DNA of 64,000 nt from Pteria penguin. Taxonomy: Eukaryota; Mollusca; Bivalvia; Pterioida; Pteriidae. This document shows positions 22,245 through 31,474 of this stretch, one piece after another. How positions within the stretch are numbered: the stretch's first letter is position 1; the number at the start of each line of letters is the position of its first letter. The stretch lies in assembly GCA_035048485.1 (NCBI GenBank), contig CM068590.1, positions 17,968,774 through 18,032,773 of the forward strand, in the 5' to 3' direction. Made by a program: the position numbers and the translations under genes. Under the pieces are notes generated by a model. The model made no database searches. It worked only from the letters and a program-made list of their open reading frames with translations, and was not told where the DNA came from.

Positions 22245-22812
22245 AGTTTAAACATTTATTTGAAAAGAATCATACAACAATACAAAGAAATTTCATAGTA
22301 GCAATACATTAGAGATTTTATAACAAGTATTAAATACTTATATTAATTCATCTCTCTAGTTAACAATACAACATCAAAAATATCAAGTTAGCATACGCAA
22401 GGTGAATAAAGAGGGGAAGCATAATGTACAAAAGTAAAGACAACAAGAGTACTAAGAATAGATTATCCATGTTCAAATATGGCATCCATAATGTTATGTG
22501 TGATAAAGGGGTGAAAATGTCATTCACTCAAAACACTTGGATAATTTGAAGAAGTCGTGTACCACGCTAAACGTGTATTCATTTTGATATTGTGGACAGA
22601 GCGTATTGCCGTACAAGATCGTCCTTTAGTACGAGAACGCGCGTCACTATACAGTGGGCATTGTAAGAGGTAGTGGTTTGTATTTTCGATTCTACTACAT
22701 GCACAAAGTGGACTTGGAACTATATTTCGTTTATATAAGTGGGAATTTAATGAACTGCATTCAGTTCTTAGCCGTGAATGGATAATTTGGTGTTTTCTTG
22801 TGTCGAATAGAT
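22245..22812 (-). mobile_element. 5'-truncated LINE insertion with 13 bp target-site duplication
   Basis: AAGATATTGAGTT is present directly on both sides (22232-22244 and 22813-22825). The neighbouring core copy near 23150 shows the same sequence without the insert (AAGATCTTGAATTG), a natural empty-site control. On the minus strand the insert opens in a LINE coding frame, then has a 3' UTR and ends near CAAATAAATGTTTAAACT. It is 568 bp, so most of the parental element was lost on insertion. Confidence 0.88.
22520..22812 (-). pseudogene. C-terminal fragment of a non-LTR retrotransposon polyprotein
   Basis: A 95-codon frame without a start Met reads RKHQIIHSRLRTECSSLN and then CACSRIENTNHYLLQC, ending at TGA (22522-22520). 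The C-x-C-x7-H-x4-C arrangement followed by PLYSDARSRT is the zinc-finger-like segment C-terminal to reverse transcriptase in several LINE clades (Jockey/CR1/I group style). The frame is undamaged, so the insertion is fairly young or came from an intact source. The clade cannot be fixed from this piece. Confidence 0.85.
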
Positions 22813-23879
22813 AAGATATTGAGTTGAAATTTGGTATAATTATAGCTTTATTTCAAGCCGCGTCAGTACCAGTTCGAGTTTTGTTACGACTGACCTACTT
22901 TTGACAGATTTATGGCCCTTGGACTTACAGATTTAAAGATTTTTTTTCAGAAATTCATTGAAAATGTATTTTTTTGTCAAAACATTATGAAATTTCTCAT
23001 GAAACAAGTAAAATGTACCAACTATCACATATATTACGGGTTTTAATATCTTTTTGTTCATTTTTGAGAAATATCTAATTTTAGGGGGGGGGGGGGGCTA
23101 CCATATGTCCTAGGTCATGTTTTCTGGCCTTTTTTTTTTGCCGTCTTTCAAGATCTTGAATTGAAATTTGGTATATAGCTTTATATCAAGCGGCGTCAGT
23201 ACCAGTTCGAGTTTTGTTACGATTGATCTACTTTTGACAGATTTATGGCCCTTGGACTTATAAATTTGAAGATTTTGTTTTGAAAATTCATTAAAAATCT
23301 AATTTTTTAAAAAAAAACATTTATCATGAAACGAGTAAAATGTACCAACTTCCACATATTTTACAGGTATTGATATCTTTTTCTTCATTTTTGAGAAATT
23401 TATAATTTTTGGAAGGGTGTGTGTGTGTGTTTGGGGGGTGGGGGGGGGGGGGTGGGGGGGCTTGTACTAAAACATTTCAAGTCTTTTTTTGCAGGTCAAG
23501 TTCCAAGATGGGTTGGATAGGACCATTTCAGCAGGAGTTATTGCCCTTGGACTTATTCCTTTTATAAAATGCTATGAAACGCAATTAACTTTAGTAAACG
23601 TCAGATGTTTTTCACGAAAATCATGCCAAATGCGAATTGATCCCGTCCGAATTAAGCGACGGGCGTATTATGCCACGCTAGGCGTTGCTCTTGTTAGTAT
23701 TGTCTTAGATTTCCTTCTTTTGAGTTGCATATAATACATTGGTATCTATAATGTAACTGACTTTATGGTATTAAATGTAATTTAATAGAAATGGAATACA
23801 GAAATAATTTCTTGAAAAACATAATGAATGACTTTGTCTTTTTCACACATTTTTGTTATTTCTCTTGTTTATAAGTCCT

Positions 23880-25368
23880 TGCTAGAAATTAGGCTAAAAT
23901 GACAAAATCTGAACAAACTTAAAGATAAGTCAAAAAATTCTTTTCCAATTCAAATGGAAACACCCCCCCCCCAATTTTGAATTTTACATCCCTTTAGAGC
24001 ACTCGGATACCATTTGTTTTTCAATCAATGCTTCCCTTCTAAAGAAGATTTTCAAAAGAGGGTACCCTTTTGGGCATACTTTTGCCCATGGTGGTGTCAC
24101 AATTCGTCAGATCAAGTTAAATAACAACAAGTTTAAAGGGTCATAACTCTGTAAAAATTTTAAGAATGGAATCATATCCCTTCATGAACTGTATGGAATT
24201 GAATCAGTCATCGAAATAGCACAAAGAAATAATGGCCCATAACAAGAATTTTGGCTTTGTGTATACTGTGACCTTGACCTGGTAGATATGATCTTGTTTC
24301 AAGGTCATGACACATCATTGGGTCATGAATAACAACTGTGTGCAATATTATCAATCTGCAATATTGCATGAAAGAGTTATGGCCCAGACAAGGTTGATGG
24401 ACAGACAGACGGGATTATTCCTATATGCTCCCCCTTCCCCCTTTCTAAACTTTAATTGCTGGGGAAGGGGGGGGGGGGGTTATAATACACTAGCTTTGTA
24501 GAGGTCCACTAGTACTACAAATATGCCAAGTTTGGTCAAAATCTCTCTGAAGAAAATGTAAAAGTTCACAGATGATGAACAATGCATCTTCACAACAGTT
24601 CACTTGAGCTTATGTCGCTGACCAGTGTTACCACCTTTTAAATTTGCTGTCACTAATGCCACACAAATGCTCTAGTTGCAAGGAGTATACTTGCTTAAAA
24701 TGAAAGCACTATCTCTTACTAATATTTACAATGATAAGATCTAATTAAAGTTTTAAAATCTGCTTTATTGTCACAAAGTATGAAAATACAGTAACAATCA
24801 AAATGTTCTGATCACAAGGAATAAACATGCTAAATATGAAACTCCTTTCTTACTTTTCAAAAAGAAATCACCGAGGATTGTTTTAAACATTTTTGCTCCA
24901 CTGTCAAAGTCACAAAAGTAAGAATATATGGTATCACTGAAAAGCTCTAACCAAATGAAATATACATACTTACTATGAAAGCCTTATCTCTTACAATTCA
25001 AAAGATACTGCGAAGGTTCAAGTTTTTGAGAATTGACTCTAAGGTCAAGGTCATAGTGCAAAATACAGTAGCAATCAAAACTCCTAGTTACAAACAATAT
25101 ATATGCTTAATATGAAAGCTTTATCTTTCAGTATTCAAAAGATATGGTCAAGATAATATTCTTTAAAAAATTTACTCTTAGATGGTGGTCAGAGGGTAAA
25201 CGTTTTTTGTACAAATATTAAAGATGAATGCTTTCCTTATAATGTAGAAGAGCTATGCTTATTTTAAAAAAAGAAAAAGAAACTCTTTCACCTGCATTTG
25301 GAATAAAAGTATTTACTACTCTTCATTTGGATAGCTGATTTTATTCTGTTAGATGAAACTCAATAAAT
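23880..25368. repeat. Decayed dispersed repeats, including ~115 bp degenerate tandem units
   Basis: About 24010-24490 resembles mollusc-type dispersed repeats (CAAGGTCATGACACATCATTG, GAGTTATGGCCCAGACAAGG) and ends in a poly-G run. From about 24650 to 25210, four or five diverged units repeat CAGTA(A/G)CAATCAAAA, ATATGAAAGC and TATCT(C/T)T(T/A)CA. No gene recognised. Confidence 0.5.
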
Positions 25369-25800
25369 AACAAGAGATGTTTATAAAACACATCGGCCCC
25401 TCTTCTGGTACTATATTGTACAAATGTATAAAGTACTACATGCACTCGGTGACCTTTGACCTTTTAACCTGAGAATCAATGGTGGTCTTTTACTATTCAT
25501 AACCAACCCACATATGAAATATCATCACTATCAAAGCAAAGGTTTCTCAAGCTATTGGATGGACACCAATTGTACACTGTACTGCATTGCACTCTCTGAC
25601 CTTTGACCTAAAAATCAACAGGGTTCATCTACTACTCATCACCAACTAACATATGAAATATCATTACTATCAAACAAAGAGTTCTCAAGATATTGGGTGG
25701 ACAACATGTGGTCTAGGGACCAACAAATTGATCGACAGACCGACATGTGCAAAGCAATATGCACCCTTCTTTGAAGAAGGGGGAAGTGGGGGGGCATAAT
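25369..25800 (+). mobile_element. ACAAGAGATGTTTATAAAAC dispersed repeat with internal dimer
   Basis: Starts AACAAGAGATGTTTATAAAA and CATCGGCCCC, and ends TTTGAAGAAGGGGGAAGTGG and GGGGGCAT. Two diverged ~160 bp inner units share CTCTGACCTTTGACCT / CTCGGTGACCTTTGACC and ATATGAAATATCAT.ACTATC. It lies 56 bp beyond the TRIM stop codon, so it may be in that gene's 3' UTR. Confidence 0.6.
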
Positions 25801-25855
25801 AAAGACTACAGAACAATGAGTATGAACTAAAGTAATACATTCATGGAAAAAGATT

Positions 25856-27808
25856 TTATGTAGAAGATGGTCTCTCGATCTTGCATACTGACAGTTCACC
25901 AGACACTGAAGAAATCAAAAACGTTGATGTTCCCGGCTTTATTACGACATTCCAAGGTTTAGAAAATAAGCCTAGAGTCTTCGTGTCAATGTTTCTGATT
26001 ATTGTTGCATTTGGAGATAGAATTAACAAATTGTGGGAATTCATTCCAACAACATATGTGAAACCCAAATGATTAAAATCGATTCCTCTTGCACTTTTTA
26101 CTGGAAGATTTTCATCCCTGACGTTCTTTGCATCATCGACGATCTTGTTTTCAGAAGTATATCTGCATCTACCACTATTATCAAATTTCACAAACCAGGT
26201 GTCTTTTGTATCAATGGTGGAGATCTCTTTCTCTGACACAAAGTCAATGATGGAGATTTTCAGATCATTTGCAATTGCCATTTTTTCTAATTGATAATCT
26301 ATTCCCCAACACTGAATTGCAGTATCCACAGTTCGAATGCTGGACAAAGTGTTCAGGTTGATTACTAAAATCTTCTTTTCAAGAGGTAAAGAAACAGCGA
26401 TGGTTTTCAGTGCTACATCAATGCAAGAAATACTTCGTGGACAACCTGGCAATGTCATGCTATTTTGAACCATTCCAGTCGAATCTAGTACATTGAGCAG
26501 TTTATTATCAAATTCAGTCACAACAATCTTGTCACCCATAAATATTCCTGTAATTGGAGAAGAGTTTCCTCTGTATGTGAACTTTGTAATCACATCTCCG
26601 GCTCTCAAACGGTGTTCCTTTACACCTTGATCAAGGTCAGCATTGATGGGATACTGCTGTTTCATGATTTGCCCAAGCGAGGTCATTTTCTGGACAAAAA
26701 CACTGGCGCTTTTATCAACTTCAAACTGAATGTCATACAGCTGTATTGAATGTGTCTTTTCTGTAAAATCTTCAGTAAGTTTTTCAGTCAGTTCTTTTAC
26801 TTTGTTGTACTCCACCAAACACTGAATATCTGACCCATGATCTCTTGAAACCTGGAGCAGGGATTTGCAGTTGTCAAATGTGCTTTTCAAACTGCTTAAT
26901 TCGGCCTCAAATCTTTCTGTATCACAGATAATATTCTTTTCTTCAACTTCCAAATCCTTGCGCAGTTTTTCCTCCAAACTCTTTAAGTGCTTATCAAATT
27001 TTGATCGAAGATTCTCTATTTTTGACTCAATGAGTATTTTTTGAGATTTAATTAATTTTTCGTTATCTGACCTCTTCTTTAACAACGAGGAAATGTTTTC
27101 AATCGACTTATTTAATGTGTTCATCATTTTCTGCATGTCAGAAGAAGCACGAAACTGTGTTGATGCTTCCTCAACAGACGTAACGTCATTACATTTTCTA
27201 TGTTTTATCGTAGCGCAAGTATTACAACATGGTGTTTTGTGATCATTGCAATATATCCTAACTAGTTCAGTGGGATGCTGAGCACAGTACACAGAGGAAT
27301 TCAACTTGAAATCGTTACCGTCAATATCAGATATTGGGAGGATTTTATGATCACGTGACATCTTGAAGGACTTGTGAATGTCTGTACAATCTGAACAGAA
27401 AGCTTCACAGCAAACAGCACACAATGATGATGCTTTGTTACTTTTATTCCTACTTTCACATGACTGACATAATTTTTCGTTTTTTCTGATGAGGCACGTG
27501 TCTAACAAACTCTCAAGGAAATGATTTCCTGGAATGTCTTCCGAACATATTTTGGCATCTTTACCAGGTGACAGGACTATCAGTTTTCTACAAACTGGAC
27601 ATGGAATGTTTTCTTCCGATTCTGTCCTCCTTTCTTCATTTTCTGTCTTTCTTCCTTCTTTTTCTTTTTGTGTTAATATATAAGACTGGATACAGGTGTG
27701 ACAAAAGGAATGCAGACATGGAAGGTACTTTGGGGATTTGTAAGTCTCCAGACAGATTGGACAAGTCAGCAACTCCTCTAGGCTCCCAACTGAAGATGAC
27801 ATAGCCAT
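25856..27808 (-). CDS. TRIM-type RING/B-box/coiled-coil protein with C-terminal beta-propeller-like domain
   Basis: Product 650 aa, probably an E3 ubiquitin ligase. The RING finger spans residues 16-73 (CPIC at 16-19, C31/H33/C36/C39, CPVC at 70-73), with a charged lysine/glutamate-rich insert before the last pair. A first B-box-like module follows at about 114-154 and a B-box 2 at about 175-206. A coiled coil covers about 224-354. Residues about 404-645 consist of short repeated beta-strand segments (IVVTEFDNKLLNVLD, MAIANDLKISIIDF), as in the NHL/propeller-type C-termini of the expanded bivalve TRIM families. I chose the ATG at 27808 (MAMSSSVGSLEELLTCPIC) because an acceptor, TTTTGTACTTTTCACAG, ends at 27827, so the longer frame to 27841 starts in an intron. 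The coding region has no intron. Ligand and pathway unknown; innate immune roles are known for some relatives. Confidence 0.93.
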   Translation of the reverse strand: MAMSSSVGSLEELLTCPICLETYKSPKYLPCLHSFCHTCIQSYILTQKEKEGRKTENEERRTESEENIPCPVCRKLIVLSPGKDAKICSEDIPGNHFLESLLDTCLIRKNEKLCQSCESRNKSNKASSLCAVCCEAFCSDCTDIHKSFKMSRDHKILPISDIDGNDFKLNSSVYCAQHPTELVRIYCNDHKTPCCNTCATIKHRKCNDVTSVEEASTQFRASSDMQKMMNTLNKSIENISSLLKKRSDNEKLIKSQKILIESKIENLRSKFDKHLKSLEEKLRKDLEVEEKNIICDTERFEAELSSLKSTFDNCKSLLQVSRDHGSDIQCLVEYNKVKELTEKLTEDFTEKTHSIQLYDIQFEVDKSASVFVQKMTSLGQIMKQQYPINADLDQGVKEHRLRAGDVITKFTYRGNSSPITGIFMGDKIVVTEFDNKLLNVLDSTGMVQNSMTLPGCPRSISCIDVALKTIAVSLPLEKKILVINLNTLSSIRTVDTAIQCWGIDYQLEKMAIANDLKISIIDFVSEKEISTIDTKDTWFVKFDNSGRCRYTSENKIVDDAKNVRDENLPVKSARGIDFNHLGFTYVVGMNSHNLLILSPNATIIRNIDTKTLGLFSKPWNVVIKPGTSTFLISSVSGELSVCKIERPSST

Positions 27809-27845
27809 CTCTGTGTTATAATAAACCTGTGAAAAGTACAAAATG
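27809..27845 (-). promoter_or_regulatory. 5' UTR splice acceptor of the TRIM gene
   Basis: Read on the minus strand, a pyrimidine-rich tract and CAG end at 27827, followed by an 18 nt 5' UTR piece (GTTTATTATAACACAGAG) and the ATG. At least one upstream non-coding exon must therefore lie at higher coordinates; I could not find it. Confidence 0.75.
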
Positions 27846-27971
27846 GGAATTATTCTTTGTTAATTTCTGTTATTTTCTAAATTGTCATTTAAGATACATG
27901 TACCCAAGTATGATATATTTAAAAATCAATCTTATGAAATGATTTAGTTAACAACGTATTTATTTTCTGGA

Positions 27972-28185
27972 TTTCATGTCATGTCAAATTTATATGGCGA
28001 TAGCATCTAGCTGATTCATTGGGTGGAAATATAAGACCACAACGCCACTGAAGCAATATGATAAGAAACCTCAGTCTTTTACTTTCTCATCAAAATCACA
28101 GGGAATAGATGAGCAACTGACTGGACTTGACCCCAAGACTTCTCGGTCACAAACCAAGCACTTACCAACTAAGCATTATGCTTAT
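27972..28185 (-). mobile_element. Decayed V-SINE
   Basis: Traces of the minus-strand family order remain: ATGGCGATAGCATCTAGCTG (near the tail), CCTCAGTCTTTTACTTTCTC (V domain), then GACTTGACCCCAAGACTTCT (B-box side) and a tRNA-like ACCAACTAAGCATTATGC. Too diverged for TSD definition. Confidence 0.45.
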
Positions 28186-28895
28186 CTCTCTTATGGAATA
28201 TATTCCTTGTTAGTCTTAACATACTGGTATTAAAAATGTTCAAAAGTCTGTCCATTTAATTACAACTAAGGGTGTTACAATTCACCAATGCACGAGTGTG
28301 TGGTATTAGTAGGCCAATGATATGATTCATCAATGCATGGGTTGGACTATCAATATAAAACATAAATTTATTTTCTTGATCTAAAAAATATTATCTCCCC
28401 TTAAATTTTTGCCGTATCAATGACAAAATAGCATCTTTGTAGAGCTCTTTAATGCTTGTTAACCAAATATCACATTCTAAATTGATCATATGGTCTTATT
28501 TCCATAAATAAATAGAACATGAGACAGCCCCTTTATCTTATTCAATACTTTATACTAAGTTGAAAGGACCACCTCAAAGTAATCATATGACTTTTTTAAT
28601 GAAAACCTGTGCTTAATTAAAGTTCAAAACCTATACACTGTAACAGCTTACATTTATATAAAACATGTTTGAAAATCATAACAATTTTAGATCTTTCAAT
28701 AAAGTATACAACACCAATTCATTTTTTGATCGTTTGAGGCTAATCTTACCAATGTTATTGGGGTGTTTTCCTTTTGAAAAAAATAAGCTTTATTTTCCAC
28801 ATATTTTCAAATAGATACCCATTAAAAAGAAGACGAATTATAGCTTTGCTCACATTTTTTTGAAATCATAACAAAATATGTGAAATGTTTTCCAT
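28186..28895. other. AT-rich sequence, nothing recognised
   Basis: No splice-flanked coding exon, tRNA-like box or inverted repeat longer than about 15 bp was seen in this interval. It lies upstream of the TRIM gene and may hold its first intron. Confidence 0.4.
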
Positions 28896-29215
28896 TGTAA
28901 CAGGCAGGAAAAAAAAAGTGAAATGTGGCTGGATCAGGGAATCAAACCCAGAACCTTCCGCTATCAAAGCTGACGCTCTCACCAATGAGCTATCCAGGAC
29001 GACACCAGCATCCATTAAACTTACCCCACCAGAGGTTTCCAAACCTGGAAATCCAAGAGAGAAATTACCTAAGTACTCCCTCACATGAGGGTCTCTCTCA
29101 TGGCACCAAATCTGTAACAGGCAGGAGAACAATTGTGGCTGGACCCAGGAATCGAACCCAGAACCTTCTGTTACCAAAGTAGACGCTCTCACCATTGAGC
29201 TATCCCGGCCAATAC
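28896..29215 (-). mobile_element. tRNA-like SINE family 3, tandem dimer
   Basis: Two units about 217 bp apart. On the minus strand each reads GGATAGCTCA.TGGTGAGAGC, a perfect A box (TAGCTCAATGG in the better unit), AAGGTTCTGGGTTCGATTCC as B box, then CAGCCAC and a TGCCTGTTAC end. The match to the dimer at 13388-13670 is clear. Read as protein, both strands give repetitive frames (28866-29300) that are not genes. Confidence 0.75.
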
Positions 29216-29235
29216 CGACATCCATTAGATCATTA

Positions 29236-29425
29236 TTGGGTCTTTTCGTTATTTCCCACATGAGCGAGTATCTGTCGTCAAACATTGTGACGTCATACAA
29301 TTTCTACATGTATATCATTTCCCGTAATTTTATGCTGGTTTCCATAGAAATGGTTGATGTCACAATGCTTTGACGTAAAATACTCGTTCAAAAGGGAAAT
29401 AACTCTGTATGTTGAAAAGAGTTAA
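29236..29425. mobile_element. TA-flanked palindromic MITE, copy 3
   Basis: TTGGGTCTTTTCG at the left end, GAAAAGAGTTAA at the right end, with TA outside each (29234-29235, 29426-29427). Shorter left arm than copy 1. Contains TTGTGACGTCATACAA. Confidence 0.78.
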
Positions 29426-29810
29426 TACTCGGATGACTACTGAAAAGTTTGAGTAAGATCTCAATAGCAAATATAACTACTTAAATATGCCCAATTTTAG
29501 AATAAGATAATATATTTTCTGCAATGAAAATCTCAAGGTGGCTTTTAAAGAAGTGGAAAAAAAAAAATCACTGCAGTGATCAACACAAAAATGAACTTCA
29601 GGTACAAACAATGAATCTTAGATCTAAATTTCATCATGATTTTGTATCAAGATATCCATCATTTACACAATTTACCGCATGTTTTTGCAGTGAAATATTG
29701 CTATGTCATAAATCAATTTAGGGCATAGGTGACATGGAAAAGAACTGTGTCAAGCCAATGTTTGATAAAATAAACATCTTTAAACAGAGTGTAAACATGT
29801 AATAAAAAGA

Positions 29811-29912
29811 ATCTGAAATGAATTTTCATTTCATACGTTATAATGCTCGGGGATATAAAACACACAACTCGTTTCATTTTAATACCTTATGAAATGAAAA
29901 TTCATTTCAGAT
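29811..29912. mobile_element. 102 bp element with perfect 25 bp inverted repeats
   Basis: The arms 29811-29835 and 29888-29912 are exact complements, beginning ATCTGAAATGAA. Each arm is itself nearly palindromic (GAAATGAATTTTCATTTC). The 52 bp centre is unrelated to other elements here. Confidence 0.75.
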
Positions 29913-30331
29913 CCTATATGTGTATCACATCATGATACGTATCATATTATGATACATATGATATCACAATATGTATCAGATTACTCCTTCCAATACAGTA
30001 CACACTCCTAGTTTTGACAGATAAAGTTTACCTCAACAATAGAGCATATATCAATTGACCATTCTAAGTCATAATTGTTATTGCTGTGTTTATTTTATAA
30101 TGAGTCAAAATATTCCGAAGCGAATGCAAGAAATCCTGTTCATGTTGCTCGTGAATGCATTCTTTATAGAATTTACATTAAGTCAAGATGTGAGACATTT
30201 TTAAGTTCATGTTTTCTTGATACAAGCCATTGGTTGAAACAGAGCGACACGAACAGAACATGCACAGAAGATGAGCCACTGATGGGACTGATATTTTACA
30301 TCTCTTTGCCGAAAGTCAGACACACTAGTGA
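29913..30331. other. AT-rich sequence with small palindromes
   Basis: At 29925-29985 several short palindromes of the GATACGTATC and ATACATATGATATC type overlap. The rest, including the open frame 30075-30353, shows no recognisable gene. Confidence 0.4.
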
Positions 30332-30407
30332 TAGTCTGAAATGTCAGACTTAAGCATGAGACTTGGGTCTGAATTCCTCCCATACAGAGAATCGATGGGT
30401 TTAGAAA

Positions 30408-31060
30408 ACAAGAGGCCCAAGTGGGCCTATATTGCTCACCTGAGTACCTAGATGATCAGTCATGTATGAAGGAAGAATTCATTTATTTTTGCATTACTGT
30501 GACTAAGTCAACACAAATGTTGAAAATATGTCAAATTTTATTTCAGACTAGAATAAAAAACAACACTTTTTTGCACATCCATTCAGGTGATTTTGATATT
30601 AAGCATTTCCTTTGTCTCTGCAAGATGTCATTCAGGGCAACAAGTTAGTCATTTTCTTTAGGTGGGGCCTTTTGTTGACTGATTTCAAGTCTGGGTCATG
30701 AACAAAAATTGTTTCAAATATTGTCCAGATCTAACTTAAAATTGCCTAATTTCATATGTTGAGTATTAAAAAACATCTAAAAACTTATTTAGATGTGTAA
30801 AGAAATGAAAAAAAATTTCTGACCACAGCTGGATTTGAACCGCTACTCTCCATACTTCAATTACCAAGTGGTATATGTGCGTTGTGAGACCTACTTTTTA
30901 GACATGGTGGCATTATCTGTTAACCAATTTGGATGAAATTTACCAAATTGATAGAAGACCTTGAGTACTTCATGTATTCCATGTTTCATTAAAATCTTTC
31001 ATGTGGTTTTGTAGAAAAAGTTGAAAATGTGAAAAGTGGCCTTTGGCTCAGGTGAGCTAA
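30408..31060 (+). mobile_element. ACAAGAGGCCC repeat, copy 2 (complete)
   Basis: Very similar to 6194-6827 over its whole length, and complete at the right end (GGCCTTTGGCTCAGGTGAGC). GCTCACCTGAG near the left and CTCAGGTGAGC at the right form subterminal inverted repeats. A tRNA B-box-like TTTGAACCGCTAC lies at about 30834. No coding capacity. Confidence 0.78.
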
Positions 31061-31076
31061 AAAATCATAACGTTTC

Positions 31077-31374
31077 ATTACTCACAATTTGCTTTGTCAT
31101 TCACTTGTTTATATCCAAACACTAATGCCTTCATATCAGAAAGTTCATTATAAATCCTATAGCAGATGATTTTTAAAATTCTATCACTGAATTTCCTTCA
31201 ATTTCATTAAAATTGGAATTTACTCTAATCTGAAAATAGAAATCATGGAAAATTTCGGCTAAAGAATATTTAGAATACCGATAGCTTGTTACGAGCCTTT
31301 TGTCAAACTTTATGATAAAGAGACATTATGATTTGGATGTAAACAAGTGAATGACAAGATGAATTGTGAGTAAT
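31077..31374. mobile_element. 298 bp MITE with ~50 bp TIRs
   Basis: The left arm TTACTCACAATTTGCTTTGT and right arm (complement TTACTCACAATTCATCTTGT) continue through CATTCACTTGTTTA. AT-rich centre without coding content. Confidence 0.7.
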
Positions 31375-31474
31375 ATTCCAATAGCAAATTTTTCGATTTT
31401 TTCAGATTTTGTTATTTTTCTTTACAGGAAAAATTCAGACTTAATTCTCATGCTTGGGTCTGACATTTCGCACA

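Larger units (their letters stand above)
22126..23693. mobile_element. GCCCGTC-ended element with duplicated ~330 bp core
   Basis: Starts TTTATACGCCCGTCATTAGA and ends, on the opposite strand, CAAGAGCAACGCC followed by ATACGCCCGTCGC, an end type shared with 18320. Two core copies (about 22813-23095 and 23150-23430) share CGTCAGTACCAGTTCGAGTT and GATTTATGGCCCTTGGACTT. The first copy has been split by the LINE at 22245-22812. Both copies run into long G tracts. Confidence 0.65.
21925..23870. mobile_element. Composite element with ~170 bp terminal inverted repeats
   Basis: The left arm (21925-22098) and right arm (23698-23870) are imperfect inverted repeats sharing AAAGTCATTCATTATGTTT, AATTATTTCTGTATT, AAAGTCAGTTACATTATA and AAATCTAAGACAATA (right arm read as complement). 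Inside the left arm's edge is a perfect 24 bp palindrome (about 22103-22126) centred on GGACTTATAAGTCC. The interior is a GCCCGTC-ended element with a duplicated core and a nested LINE. Confidence 0.75.

Noticed and set aside
27568..27804. Plus-strand frame antisense to the TRIM gene
   Set aside because: Shadow of the strongly supported RING/B-box coding frame on the other strand.
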